64,000 nucleotides of DNA from Pyrus communis (Eukaryota > Streptophyta > Magnoliopsida > Rosales > Rosaceae): assembly GCF_963583255.1 (NCBI RefSeq), contig NC_084815.1, forward strand, positions 11,455,724-11,519,723, in the 5' to 3' direction. A program made the translations under genes and the position numbers. Below are positions 46,992 to 58,396 of the stretch, one piece after another (the first letter of the stretch is position 1; each line of letters begins with the position of its first letter). Under the pieces are notes generated by a model that worked only from the letters and a program-made list of their open reading frames with translations, had not been told where the DNA came from and did no database searches.

Positions 46992-48544
46992 ACAAGCTAC
47001 CATGTCTTGCCTAGACATTAAATAAAGCGCTTGCTAGGAGGCAACCTAGTGTGGTTTGTGTTATTTCCTTATTTTGTGTTTATGTTATTACCATTCCATA
47101 TTCTTTGCCTAATTGCATTGCATACAATTTTAAACATCGGGGACAATGTTTAGGTTAGGTTTGGGGGTGGGATAGAAGGTTTGTTTTGTGTTATGTTTGT
47201 TTGAGGTGTTTGTTTTGTGTTATGTTTGTTTGAGGTGTTAGTTTCGGTTAATTGTGTTTTTGCATGCTAATACGAATGTATATGAGGACTATGTTTGAAA
47301 ACAAACGATTAGGTTGCTATGGAAAAGCGTTGCATCTTGTTGTCATTTATGAAGCTATAACTCTTGAAATTATGATGATAGAGGTACCATACTCAAATTC
47401 TGGAAGAAGAATAGTGGAGACTACCCCTAGTGAGTTATTTTGAGCCTAATTGCTTCTTTGAGAGGGTTTAAAGTGTTCCTACTCCTATCTTTTTCTTTCA
47501 TTTTCACTTTAAATGATCTCATTATTTCTATTTCGTTTGGATGCTAAGAATCATTCTCCTTTGCAGATACCATGTATTTAGTATCATTCATGAATGAACT
47601 CAATGAGATGATGTTAGGCTATGCATGTTAACTACTAAAAGGCTTAAATCCTACCCATTTGTGTGCTCCATTCACCCTCGTTGCAGCCAAACACTTTAGC
47701 CTAACTCTTTCATCACCCACACCATACTCTACCCATTCTAACCCATTACAAGCCATACCTTATAGTTTGGGGAATACCAAGGTGATGAAGACTAAAGGTA
47801 AATTGAGCTTAGAACAAGATTGTGGCATGTACCGAGGGCACCTATGTTGAAGATGCTTCTAAAAAAAAAAAAGAGGTTATAAAAAAAAAAAAGAGAATTA
47901 AAATGGATACAAGTTCCAAAACTCCTCATTATAAGACATAGGGTCTGGATGCCAAAAACAAAGAAGAAAGAAAACAAATGCAAGTGAAGAGCATGATCCT
48001 CAAGAACACTTTGGTATGCCCCAAGCTCTAGTATTTCATATCACTTCTCTCGTAACCTATAACCTAAGCCTTACATTACAATCTTGAGAAAGACCTAGCT
48101 GATCATTGAGGATGTATTCATGATGTGATGGTAAGTGTGTGTGTTATCTATATTCTTAGCATTTGATTCATTTCATGAGATCTACTCAGAAATTGTGCTT
48201 TCATTTCAGATTTCATATGTGAGAATTTTGATTCCCTTTGCATAATTTCACTTATATATGGTTGTGGAGAGATTAAAACCTTAAGATCTGAGTGAAAATT
48301 TGAGTGAAATCTGTGAGGAGTAGAGTTGAGGCGAATTCTATCTTAAGCATTTGGGTATGGTGACCTTGAAGTTGTAAGACATGGAGAAATATCTTTATAC
48401 GTTACAATTGATACGATTCTTTGAAGTGACAATCTTTTGAGTTGAATGAAAAACAAAATCTTCATTGGTTCTTATTAGTTTGTTTAAAGCATGTTTTAGC
48501 CAATTTGTTTGCAGTTTTTGTAGATGTTTGTGGGTTCATCACTG
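46992..48544 (+). other. 3' untranslated region of element A, first part
   Basis: Non-coding; the counterpart of 14276-15824 in B. It includes the stem-loop and internal purine tract (47132-47172), a 30-bp tandem pair (47181-47240) and A runs near 47860-47895. Bases 48540-48544 are the left CACTG duplication of F. Confidence 0.7.
47132..47172 (+). other. Internal purine tract with stem-loop, element A
   Basis: AAACATCGGGGACAATGTTT followed by AGGTTTGGGGGTGGGA. One stem pair is mismatched. Confidence 0.6.
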
Positions 48545-50849
48545 TGATGCGAAAATAGTTAAACACACAAATTAAACCCTATGGATGACAATTGTAGTAA
48601 ATGAGCAAATAGGGATCGTTCTAGACCGGGGATTAACTAGGGATGCTAATCAATGTGAAATTGACTCAAAAACGTAAGAACACAATATAAAACACTTACT
48701 AGACTCAAAGAATGCAAAACTAAACTTTAAAACACTAAAACAAACCAAAAGACTCAAACATCACCCAAAACACTCAAAACTGCCTTAAAAACACTTTCTG
48801 GGCAGTTTTGGACACTTTGGTGAATTTGGACGAATTTGTGTAACAAATTGAATCAAAACACTTAAAAACACAAACTAAGACACTTTCTAACTAAGTTGGA
48901 CACTAAAGTAAAGGGGGATTAAGGTTGTGACGAAATTAAATTAAATAAAACAAGTTAATAAACTAGGCAGATTGTATAAACGGGTTTGAGAAACAAGATG
49001 ATGGATGGATTAGTTAGAGGTCCATTCTCCACACATGACACATTTATATATGAATCGATTCTCCAATTGTTTTTCATTAACTATGATGCTCAACACCCCA
49101 AGTTAACCGTGATGCACTAATTAACTCTCAAATTTTCCTTAAGTTATTGAATTGGATGATGCATGCGACAATTCAAATCATTCTCCAATGGTTCTCAACA
49201 TGAATGCATAGAAGAGATACAATGAGAGATCATTATGCTCTATGAAAATTATAAGTGTTGACGAGGCAATTGTAACTATGAATGCATGATACTTTTGCCA
49301 AGAATTCAATTAACGCGGTTGTGACTAGCAACCTTCACTACTCATGTTTATAAACTTGTGACGATTAGGTGAAACTCATTTATAAACTAGCATCGAGTTT
49401 ATGCATGAAGACTAAGTATGCATCCCTAATCAACATACAAAAACAAGTCTTTAATAAACATGATAATTGAATTGCAATCACAAATTAACAAATCACAATT
49501 GGAAGAAATCAATTCATATTTCAAACATATCCATGGCTTCAAACTTTCCCCTAACTAATTAGGGGTTTAGCCACTCATGATTACAACAAACTTAGAGAGT
49601 AATAACAAAGTAAACATTGAAAACAAGAATTGAAGTACACCTAAAAATTCCAACAACTCAATCTTGAATTGTATGAACGTTTAGGCCTCTTCTCCTCTAG
49701 TTGCTGCGGCACAAGGGGTTTTGGTGAGTTTTGGGGGTTATGGATGATGTAGAAGGATGTGTTTAGGGTAGGGATGGATGTAGGGGAAGGTAAGGAGTGT
49801 TTTTGGGCAGAAAATATGAAGAATGGTGAAGTATGGTAGTGCTAGAGAGAGGGGAGGAATTTCTGGCGTGAATGAATGTGTATGAGAGATGGTTTTCTGA
49901 AATGGAAGAGTGTGTGTTTTGTGGCTGCAATGCATGCTTATTTATAGGTGAAATGGGGGGAACATGATGACTAGGAATTAGGTGGAAAGCTGAAATGGTG
50001 ATGGGAGATGCATGTGGCAGAAATGCATGTGATTAAAGGGTGGGAATGCATGTGTTTTGACAGAAAATAAAAGGGAATGCTGGAAATCTGGAATGGGAAC
50101 CCACGGCATGGTTGTTTTCTGGTGGTGAATGGGTTTATGTTTGAATGGTGCATGTGGGTTGATTATTTAAAGGGAGTGCATGTGGAATAAAGGTTGGAAT
50201 GAACATGAAATGCACGGTTTTGAGAGATGATTATGGATGCATGTGTTGAATGATTATGGGTGTATGTGGGCGGAAATGCATGTGGGAATGCATGTGATTT
50301 GGCTGAAATGAAAGGTAGTGGGAAGTGCATGTAAGCCACGGCAAGGAATGCATTTTCTGAATGAATGAAGGCAGGTTATGTGGAAGGGCTTGAACAAAGG
50401 TAGAAGCATGGCACAAAGGTGAATGGGTGATGTGTGAATGTGGTTGAATGATTAAAGTGTAAATGATTAATGAATGGTTCTTTGTTGATGGTGGAAATCT
50501 GAAATGATGAAGTGGAATGTGCATGTGGCTGCAATGATGGTGTTTTGCACGGCAATGATGGAGAAAGAATGTGTGGATGTATGGTTGTGTTGGTGATGAA
50601 TGTGAACTCTTTGTTCTTCATTTTCATTCCTTTGGTCTTCAATTTCGTCCATCTACTTGGCTTTAAGCATATGCAATCCATTCCAATCTCTAATTTGCTC
50701 CAAAAGGCTCCGAAAGGCATCCTTTTGCATCCTTAGCCATATGAACCTATAAACACACGAAAATGACTTTAAACACTAAATTAAGTAAGAAAACACAACA
50801 TAAATGCATAAGAACTAGCTAACTAAGGCGCATAAATATGCTTCTATCA
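48545..50849 (-). repeat. 3' LTR of element F (family 3)
   Basis: TGATGCG at left and TTCTATCA at right. Minus-strand TATA at 49939-49947, one R-region repeat near 49640-49685, hairpin at 49548-49565. CATGCA motifs are dense in U3 (about 49980-50350). Confidence 0.93.
49548..49565 (-). other. R/U5 hairpin, element F 3' LTR
   Basis: CCCCTAACTAATTAGGGG: a perfect 7-bp stem with loop CTAA. The stem differs from the family-1 form but pairs fully. Confidence 0.7.
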
Positions 50850-50864
50850 AATTCCCCCACACTT
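50850..50864 (-). other. Polypurine tract of element F
   Basis: AATTCCCCCACACTT, on the coding strand AAGTGTGGGGGAATT. Confidence 0.87.
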
Positions 50865-51620
50865 AGCTTTTGCTAGTCCTCGAGCAAAACAAAGAAACAA
50901 AACATAACCTAAACCTTCCAACGTTCACCTCAGGGATTTCCAATGGTACATGACAAGTTAAAAATCATCATCCCCACAGATTTGAGTCATCTTTACAATT
51001 GAAAACATACTTAATCATAGTCACCACTTACTAGTTCACAATTAATCGATTAAAAGAATGTTTTGAATGTAGTAACATGCCTTAGAGAATTTGCTCAATC
51101 CTTACAAGATATGCACTCAATTTTCACTCAAATTTTCTAACTACACACCCTATACTAGTTATATGTGAGAAGATTGATGTAAATATGAAAACGAATGCTC
51201 ACATATACGTATAACAAAGAACGCAATTTTTGGAGTTAATAAGCATGTTTAGAAATGATCTCATGAATGGAATGCTACTACTTAGATGCGAGAACTAATG
51301 ACCATATGCTCATACCAAATTCAAACTCCACAAATTGAAACACATAACACTCAAGAATGAAGTCAAGGGTTGTAACGGGGCTTGGGGTAGTGGTTAACAA
51401 AGAAAAGATAAGGAGAACAAGCGTTCTTCAAGTAATAGTAAGCAAAGTAGTGTACTTAAGACTTAGAATTCATTTAGATTGCAGAAATTAACTTTAAAAC
51501 ACAAGGGGAAGACTTAGACAACTCCTTAGGGCCGAATTCATTGTTTTGGACCCTTACTTCAACAAACAATACTTTAGAATTCTTTTTCACAACTTTTCAA
51601 CTCTTTTTCATACTTTTCAC

Positions 51621-51660
<40 letters not shown>

Positions 51661-51712
51661 CTTTTCTTTCATGCCGTGCCTATGGCACACAAATTCTCAC
51701 ACAAGAACACTT

Positions 51713-51723
51713 CCCCCACACTT
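51713..51723 (-). other. Middle polypurine-like tract of element F
   Basis: CCCCCACACTT, 859 bp from the true polypurine tract and 812 bp from the outer tract. Confidence 0.6.
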
Positions 51724-52523
51724 GTTTTCTGCCAACATAAATCGAAAGAAATTCAATTTGAATCATGCTTTACTAAGCTTTAAGAACAAGGGTGTGGATG
51801 GTCCTAATCTAGGCTAGGTGAGGATAATGTGGGTTAACTTAAACATAAAATGACATGGGATACACGGCAATATGGCTAAGGTGGTGGTCACTACACAACT
51901 TCATCTTGAATCTGTGTTATGCAAATCAATAACATGCTTTGAATGAAATGGGCATGAGTTCTAGCATTTGGAACTAAATGATGAAACGCCTCTAAGTAGT
52001 AACCAAGCAAAGAATAATGAGATCATGCAACGACTTAGAAAACAAAAATGCACAGATTCTAACTCTCCAAATAAACGTTTAGGCTCAAGTCTCACAAGGT
52101 TGTAGCGTTAATTTGAGTTCCTTCCTTCAAGCATGTTACAAAAACTGATTTTTTATTTTTTATTTTTTATGATTGCATGTGAAGTCATAAGTTATAACCA
52201 CAACCAAGCATACACAAAGAGTAAATCAAACTTTCATCCATGTTAATCACTCTCTTTAACAGCCATGTAATTACAAACCGAATCCTCATCATTGTGTTGG
52301 AAGGTACCCTAAAACAAAAACAAACACACAAAAACACTTTGAAAACAACTCTTTTTGGGTTTTTAAAACAAATTTTTCAAATTTTTATGTGATTTTCGGA
52401 TTTTTACTTCAAAACACACTAAAACACACCAAAACTGCTTAAAAACACTTAAAAACAGCAAGGAACAAGTCTATAAGTAAAGGGTGATAAAATCCCATGA
52501 ATTTGCATCAAAAACACTTAGTT

Positions 52524-52562
52524 ACCCCCCCACACTTAAATCAAACATTGTCCTCAATGTTT
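52524..52562 (-). other. Outer purine tract with stem-loop, element F
   Basis: On the coding strand AAACATTGAGGACAATGTTT (8-bp stem) is followed by AAGTGTGGGGGGG. Confidence 0.6.
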
Positions 52563-52770
52563 CAAGCATAAAATCACACAAAACACAAAGAAACACACAA
52601 ACAGCAAGTAAAACAACTAAATAGGCAGATTCGAAATAAACAACAAAGTGAAGGGTTTAGGAACGCAAATCTGGAATTGGAGTGATTCCTTGAGCTTCCT
52701 TTGTTGAATTGCATGGGTTGCCTCCCAAGTAGCGCTTTCTTTAACGTCTTGCAGCCAGACGAAGACACGT

Positions 52771-55700
52771 TCATGCTCCATTAGAGCCCACGGCATGGAG
52801 TGGGATCTCCTCCACGACATGCTCCACAAAGTTCTCATAGTATGGCTTCAATCTATGTCCGTTCACCTTGAACTCGTGGCCACTTTTTAAGCTTTGGACT
52901 TGGACTGCACCATGAGGAAAAACATTAGTAACAACAAGAGGTCCAATCCATTTAGAACGTAACTTACCAGGGAATAACCGAAGTCTTGAATCAAAAAGCA
53001 ACACTTTCTGCCCCTTGGAGAACGTTTTGGTACGAAGCATCTTATCATGATAAGCCTTCGTCTTGTCCTTGTAGATGCGAGCATTCTCGTAAGCCTCGTT
53101 CCTAATCTCCTCAAGTTCATCTAATTGGAGCTTCCTATGAACTCCAGCAGCGTCTATGTCCAAATTGAAGGTTTTCACAGCCCAATGTGCCTTGTGTTCT
53201 AACTCAACGGGCAAATGACATGGCTTACCATATATAAGCCGAAAAGGTGACATGCCAAGGGGAGTTTTGTAAGCCGTACGATAGGCCCACAATGCATCGT
53301 CCAAGCGCAAACTCCAATCTCTTCTTGAGGGTCCCACGGTTTTCTCTAGGACTTGTTTGATCTCCCTATTTGAAACCTCCGCTTGCCCATTGGTTTGAGG
53401 GTGATAAGGTGTGGAAACCTTATGAGTAACGTTGTACTTCTTGAGCAAAGCTTCAATGGTGCGGTTACGAAAGTGAGAACCCCCATCACTAATTAAAACT
53501 CGTGGCATCCCAAACCTAGCAAAAATATTAGATTTCACAAAATCTGCAACAACCTTAGAATCGTTAGTACGGGTGGCTTTGGCTTCCACCCATTTGGAAA
53601 CATAATCGACAGCTAGCAAGATATAAGTGAAACCAAAAGATGGAGGGAAGGGGCCCATGAAATCAATACCCCAAACATCAAAAATTTCCACAAAGGAGCG
53701 AGATTGTTGCGGCATTTGGTCCTTAGGCCCTATGTTACCTGTTCTTTGACACTTATCGCATGTTACACAAAACATTTTAGCATCTTTAAAGAGATTAGGC
53801 CAATAAAATCCAGATTGTAACACCTTTAGGGCTGTCCTTTGGGTGCCAAAATGTCCCCCACATGCATAAGTATGGCAGAATGTAAGAATGGAATTAAATT
53901 CAGATTCGGGCACACATCTACGCACAATCTGATCTGGGCAGAATTTCCATAAATATGGATCATCCCAAACATAAAAACGCGCATCATGAACAAGTTTATC
54001 ACGTTGGAACTTGTTTAGGGTACTAGGAACTTGCTTAGACACCAAGAAATTGACCAAATCGGCATACCAAGGGGTTCTTACCTCAATGGACAGAAGTTGC
54101 TCATCCGGAAACGTTTCTAAAATGGGGGTGGACTCTTCCTCACGCACCATTCTACTTAGGTGGTCAGCCACCACGTTTTCACACCCTTTCTTGTCTCGGA
54201 TTTCAAGATTGAACTCTTGAAGTAGGAGCATCCAACGAATGAGTCTTGGCTTAGCCTCCTTTTTGGTGAGAAGATACTTCAAGGCTGCATGGTCAGTGAA
54301 AACAATTACTTTAGTACCAAGAAGATATGATCTAAACTTATCTAAAGCAAATACAACCGCCAAAAGTTCTTTTTCGGTTGTAGAATAATTCAATTGAGCA
54401 TCATTTAAAGTGCGTGAAGCATAATAAATAACATGTGGCTGTTTATTTTTCCTTTGACCCAAAACAGCCCCAAGTGCATAATCCGATGCATCACACATCA
54501 ATTCAAAGGGAATGGACCAATCCGGGGGAGTTATGATGGGTGCCGTGGTGAGTAAGTCTTTTAGATGCTTGAATGCCTTCTCACACGCCTCGTTGAACTC
54601 AAAAGACACATCCTTTTGGAGTAGGCGGCATAGGGGTTGTGCAATCTTGGAAAAGTCCTTGATAAATCGTCGATAGAATCCTGCATGGCCAAGAAAAGAA
54701 CGGACCTCTCTAACCGACGTAGGAGAGGGTAAGTGACGTACAAGATCTATTTTAGACTTATCAACTTCAATTCCTTTTTCAGAGATGATATGACCCAAAA
54801 CTATACCTTGTTTAACCATAAAATGACATTTTTCCCAATTCAAAACAAGGTTAGTTTCCATGCATCTTTTCAAGATTAAAGTGAGATTATGCAAACAAGC
54901 ATCAAATGAGTCTCCAAACACACTAAAATCGTCCATAAATACTTCAATTATCTTTTCAACATAATCAGAGAAGATACTTACCATGCATCGTTGGAAAGTG
55001 GCCGGTGCATTGCATAAACCAAATGGCATACGAGGATATGCAAAAGTACCAAATGGACAAGTAAAGGTGGTCTTTTCTTGATCATCCGGCGTTATGACAA
55101 TTTGATTATAACCCGAATAACCATCAAGAAAGCAATAAAAAGAATGACCGGCTAACCTTTCAAGCATTTGATCAATGAATGGCAAAGGGAAGTGATCTTT
55201 CCTTGTTGCGGCATTTAGCTTTCTATAGTCAATGCACACCCTCCAACCGGTTTGAATGCGTGTAGGCACAAGTTCATTTTCTTCATTCTTCACCACAGTC
55301 ACTCCGGATTTCTTTGGCACAACTTGAACCGGTGAAACCCAACGGCTATCCGAGATAGGATAGATCACCCCACAATCTAGAAGCTTGATAATCTCCTTTT
55401 TCACAACTTCCATCATTGGAGGGTTGAGCCGGCGTTGAGCCTCTCTGGTTGGTTTAGCCCCCTCCTCTAAAAGTATGCGATGCATGCAAGTTGTAGGACT
55501 AATACCCTTTATGTCGGCCAAGGTCCATCCTATGGCCGTCTTGTGCTCTTTCAACACCCGAATCAATTTCTCCTCCTCCATTGCTGTGAGGGATAAGGAA
55601 ACTATGACAGGCAACGTCTCATTGTCTCCCAAATAGACATACTTCAAATGATCCGGCAATGGTTTAAGCTCAAGAATGGGTGCCTGAATCACTGAAGGTA

Positions 55701-58272
55701 ACAACTTGTTAGTCGAAACAGGAATTGGACTCGGTTTTGGAGGCTTACCAAAGTGTTGTGGCAATGACTCAAGTGCAGCAACCATCTCGGCCTCATCTTC
55801 ACTTCTAGGCACGGCAAAACCAGATTTTTGCCCAATTCCTTGTGCAATTGTTGTTTCAAGTGTATCCCTCTCCAAAGAATCGAGAAATTCCTGCGCCAAA
55901 TCATCAATTATATCAATAGAAAAGCAAGAATGATCGTCCTTAGGAAATTTAATACTTTCAGAAAGATTGAAATCAATGACTTCCCCATCAAATTCCATCG
56001 TTAAAGTTCCTTTAAACACATCTATCTTGGTGCGGGCTGTTTTCATGAAGGGCCTCCCTAATAGAATCGGTAATGGGGTGGAATGGGGTGAATCCTCCAT
56101 GTCAAGCACGTAGAAATCCGCTGGAAAAATCAAGTTATCAACCTGTACCAAAACATCTTCCAAAACACCCTTTGGATATGCATTAGAACGATCGGCTAAT
56201 TGAATTATCACACCATCATTTTTAAGCTCACCTAAGTTCATAGATGCATAAATAGAGTATGGCATAACATTAATCGAAGCCCCTAAGTCTAACATGCATT
56301 GTTCAAACTTAGTATTACCAATAACGCACGGAATTGTAAAACTACCCGGATCTTTGCATTTAGGGGGTAATTTCCTTTGTAACACAGCAGAGACATTTTC
56401 ACTTACCTGGACCACCTCCTTGTTTGAAATCCTCTTCCTCGTTGTGCAAAGCTCTTTTAAGAACTTGGCATACTTAGGGACTTGCTTGATTGCATCAAGG
56501 AGCGGAATGTTAACTTGAACTTTCCTAAAGGTTTCCAAAATGTCCTTTTCACTCTCCTCCTTCTTTGATTGCCTAAACCTGCTAGGAAAGGGCACGTTTA
56601 GTGGAATAGAACTTGACAAAGTCGAATTTGGACTTACCTTAGGCATATTGGACGGTTTTGGCACAATAGGGGGCTGCGGCAAAGATTCTTTCACCCTTGC
56701 CGTGGCCTTTATTCCTTGTTCCTCCTCTTCTTGCAGCAACACGTCCTCTTCTTGACTTGTTTTGGACGTGCTTGGGGTGGTTTCGACCTCCTTACCACTT
56801 CTCAACATGATTGCCTTGGCAGATTCGAATCCTCCCCTTGGATTGACAATGGTTGAGCTAGGGAGCTTGCCTTTGTCTCGGAATTGTCCTACAAATTCCG
56901 CAATCTGCCCAATTTGTTTCTCCAAGTGATCCACCCTTTTGTCTTGGTTTTGCATGGCTTTGGTTTGATCCTCTTGCCCCTGAGACAAATTGGTAAGTAA
57001 TTTAAGAAGTGTTTCATTTCCCAACGACGTACCTTGATTGTTTTGGGCAGGTTGTGCTTGGTTTGGATTGGGGCCGAATGGCTTGGTGTAGAACCCCGGG
57101 GGTTGTTGTCTAAAGCCTCCTTGTTGTTGAGGTTGTTGAGGTTCCCTCCACTTGAAGTTTGGATGGTCTCTCCAACCCGGATTGTATGTGTTGGAATATG
57201 GATCATTCCTTGGTTGATTGTGGCTCGGAAATCCAATGGCATTTGCACTCTCCCATCCCCCATTCTCAATCAATTGAGGGCATTTTTCCGAAGGGTGTCC
57301 TTGGATAGAACATACACCACATACAATCGGTCCTTGTATCTTCATTCCTTCGGCCATCTGAGACACAATAGAAGTAAGATTAGCTATCTGAGATTGAATA
57401 TCGGATTGAGAACTTACCTCATTCAAGTGTTGCCGTGGGGGGTCCCTTTGCCCAAGTCCTTCATATTGTTGTGCATTTAGAGCACGGTTTGCAATTAGGG
57501 TCTTGGCCGACATAGGAGTTTTGTCCACCAATGCACCTCCCGCCGAAGCATCGAGCATTTGCCTTTCAATGGGAAGAAGGCCCTCATAGAAATATTGAAG
57601 GAGAAGCTCCTCCTTCATTTGATGTTGAGGACATGATGCAACAAGGGCTTTAAAACGCTCGTAGTATGCCGGAAAAGATTCTCCTTGACTTTGTTGGATT
57701 CCGCTAATTTTCTTCCTCAAGAGAATGACTCTTGAAGTAGGGAAGAACTTCTCCAAGAACGCTCTCTTCATGCTCTCCCAAGAAGTAACGGTCCCGGGTG
57801 CCAATTCATAAAGCCAATCCTTAGCTTTTTCCACAAGAGAGAATGGAAAAGCTTTCATCATTAGAATGTTCCCATCGACATTTATGGGTGTCATGCTCGA
57901 ACAAACAACCTCGAACTCCTTGAGATGCTTGTTGGGATCTTCCATGGAAAGCCCATGGTATTTCGGAATGTGGTGCAACAAGCTTGACTTCAACTCGAAT
58001 TCATCGGTCTTGCCTTGGGCAGCCGCGGGGTATTGAATGCATAATGGTGCGGCATTGGCCAACCCCGAGGCCGAAAGCTCTTTAATGGTCCGATTGTCCG
58101 CTGCCATAACTTCTTCTTCCACACTTTCAAACTCAGATTCGGCCTCTGAACTTGAACTAGGTTCACTAGGTTCACTAGGTTCGGGATGCCTCCTCTTTCT
58201 TCTCAAATCACGTTCAAAATCGTCGTTAAAGTCCAAGATATGTGCATGCACAGTTTGAGAACTCCGCGTCAT
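52771..58272 (-). CDS. Gag-Pol polyprotein of element F
   Basis: The 1833-codon frame makes all proteins for retrotransposition. In order: Gag core (about 90-270), CCHC knuckle (C318, C321, H326, C331), aspartic protease (DLGAS with D662; ILLGR at 736-740), reverse transcriptase (FLDGYSG with D1050; FMDD 1112-1115), RNase H (D1261, E1302, D1327, D1370), integrase zinc finger (H1467, H1474, C1505, C1508), integrase core (D1537, D1596, E1632 with 35 residues between the last two), and a C-terminal GPF-type domain near 1776. The protease reads DLG rather than DTG, as in A and B. No chromodomain or env is seen. The ATG lies 102 bp after the primer-binding site, as in E. All catalytic residues are present and no stop or frameshift is visible. 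Confidence 0.95.
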   Translation of the reverse strand: MTRSSQTVHAHILDFNDDFERDLRRKRRHPEPSEPSEPSSSSEAESEFESVEEEVMAADNRTIKELSASGLANAAPLCIQYPAAAQGKTDEFELKSSLLHHIPKYHGLSMEDPNKHLKEFEVVCSSMTPINVDGNILMMKAFPFSLVEKAKDWLYELAPGTVTSWESMKRAFLEKFFPTSRVILLRKKISGIQQSQGESFPAYYERFKALVASCPQHQMKEELLLQYFYEGLLPIERQMLDASAGGALVDKTPMSAKTLIANRALNAQQYEGLGQRDPPRQHLNEVSSQSDIQSQIANLTSIVSQMAEGMKIQGPIVCGVCSIQGHPSEKCPQLIENGGWESANAIGFPSHNQPRNDPYSNTYNPGWRDHPNFKWREPQQPQQQGGFRQQPPGFYTKPFGPNPNQAQPAQNNQGTSLGNETLLKLLTNLSQGQEDQTKAMQNQDKRVDHLEKQIGQIAEFVGQFRDKGKLPSSTIVNPRGGFESAKAIMLRSGKEVETTPSTSKTSQEEDVLLQEEEEQGIKATARVKESLPQPPIVPKPSNMPKVSPNSTLSSSIPLNVPFPSRFRQSKKEESEKDILETFRKVQVNIPLLDAIKQVPKYAKFLKELCTTRKRISNKEVVQVSENVSAVLQRKLPPKCKDPGSFTIPCVIGNTKFEQCMLDLGASINVMPYSIYASMNLGELKNDGVIIQLADRSNAYPKGVLEDVLVQVDNLIFPADFYVLDMEDSPHSTPLPILLGRPFMKTARTKIDVFKGTLTMEFDGEVIDFNLSESIKFPKDDHSCFSIDIIDDLAQEFLDSLERDTLETTIAQGIGQKSGFAVPRSEDEAEMVAALESLPQHFGKPPKPSPIPVSTNKLLPSVIQAPILELKPLPDHLKYVYLGDNETLPVIVSLSLTAMEEEKLIRVLKEHKTAIGWTLADIKGISPTTCMHRILLEEGAKPTREAQRRLNPPMMEVVKKEIIKLLDCGVIYPISDSRWVSPVQVVPKKSGVTVVKNEENELVPTRIQTGWRVCIDYRKLNAATRKDHFPLPFIDQMLERLAGHSFYCFLDGYSGYNQIVITPDDQEKTTFTCPFGTFAYPRMPFGLCNAPATFQRCMVSIFSDYVEKIIEVFMDDFSVFGDSFDACLHNLTLILKRCMETNLVLNWEKCHFMVKQGIVLGHIISEKGIEVDKSKIDLVRHLPSPTSVREVRSFLGHAGFYRRFIKDFSKIAQPLCRLLQKDVSFEFNEACEKAFKHLKDLLTTAPIITPPDWSIPFELMCDASDYALGAVLGQRKNKQPHVIYYASRTLNDAQLNYSTTEKELLAVVFALDKFRSYLLGTKVIVFTDHAALKYLLTKKEAKPRLIRWMLLLQEFNLEIRDKKGCENVVADHLSRMVREEESTPILETFPDEQLLSIEVRTPWYADLVNFLVSKQVPSTLNKFQRDKLVHDARFYVWDDPYLWKFCPDQIVRRCVPESEFNSILTFCHTYACGGHFGTQRTALKVLQSGFYWPNLFKDAKMFCVTCDKCQRTGNIGPKDQMPQQSRSFVEIFDVWGIDFMGPFPPSFGFTYILLAVDYVSKWVEAKATRTNDSKVVADFVKSNIFARFGMPRVLISDGGSHFRNRTIEALLKKYNVTHKVSTPYHPQTNGQAEVSNREIKQVLEKTVGPSRRDWSLRLDDALWAYRTAYKTPLGMSPFRLIYGKPCHLPVELEHKAHWAVKTFNLDIDAAGVHRKLQLDELEEIRNEAYENARIYKDKTKAYHDKMLRTKTFSKGQKVLLFDSRLRLFPGKLRSKWIGPLVVTNVFPHGAVQVQSLKSGHEFKVNGHRLKPYYENFVEHVVEEIPLHAVGSNGA

Positions 58273-58353
58273 GCACTAGTACCTAAACCAAGAAAACAAA
58301 ACAAAATAAGAAAACTAGGTAAATTACACTAAAAACATACGGCAAAAACACAA

Positions 58354-58377
58354 GGGATTAGCAATTTTGCTAATCCC
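58354..58377 (-). other. Hairpin overlapping the primer-binding site, element F
   Basis: GGGATTAGCAA with its complement, an 11-bp perfect stem and 2-nt centre. Confidence 0.75.
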
Positions 58378-58391
58378 CGGCAACGGCGCCA
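58374..58391 (-). other. Primer-binding site, tRNA-Asp, element F
   Basis: Minus strand TGGCGCCGTTGCCGGGGA, five bases inside the 5' LTR. Confidence 0.92.
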
Positions 58392-58396
58392 AAATT

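Larger units (their letters stand above)
50865..52770 (-). other. 3' untranslated region of element F
   Basis: Non-coding, 1.9 kb. It holds the CTCGAGGACTAGCAAAA block, a T run of about 35 bases (51626-51660), a middle purine tract (51713-51723), and the outer tract with stem-loop (52524-52562). Open frames over the T run are artefacts. A short frame near 52670 carrying QICVPKPF recurs as QICVPKLFF in K. Confidence 0.75.

Noticed and set aside
51541..51783. Phenylalanine-rich frames over the T run in F
   Set aside because: Produced by a homopolymer of about 35 T; the coding strand of the element is the other one.
50865..52770. An env-like third ORF after pol, as in some Athila elements
   Set aside because: No frame of useful length or membrane segment pattern is present here in F, nor in the matching regions of A, B, G or K.
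58374..58391. tRNA-Asp-like sequence
   Set aside because: Only the 18-nt 3' end is present, next to an LTR: a primer-binding site, not a tRNA gene.
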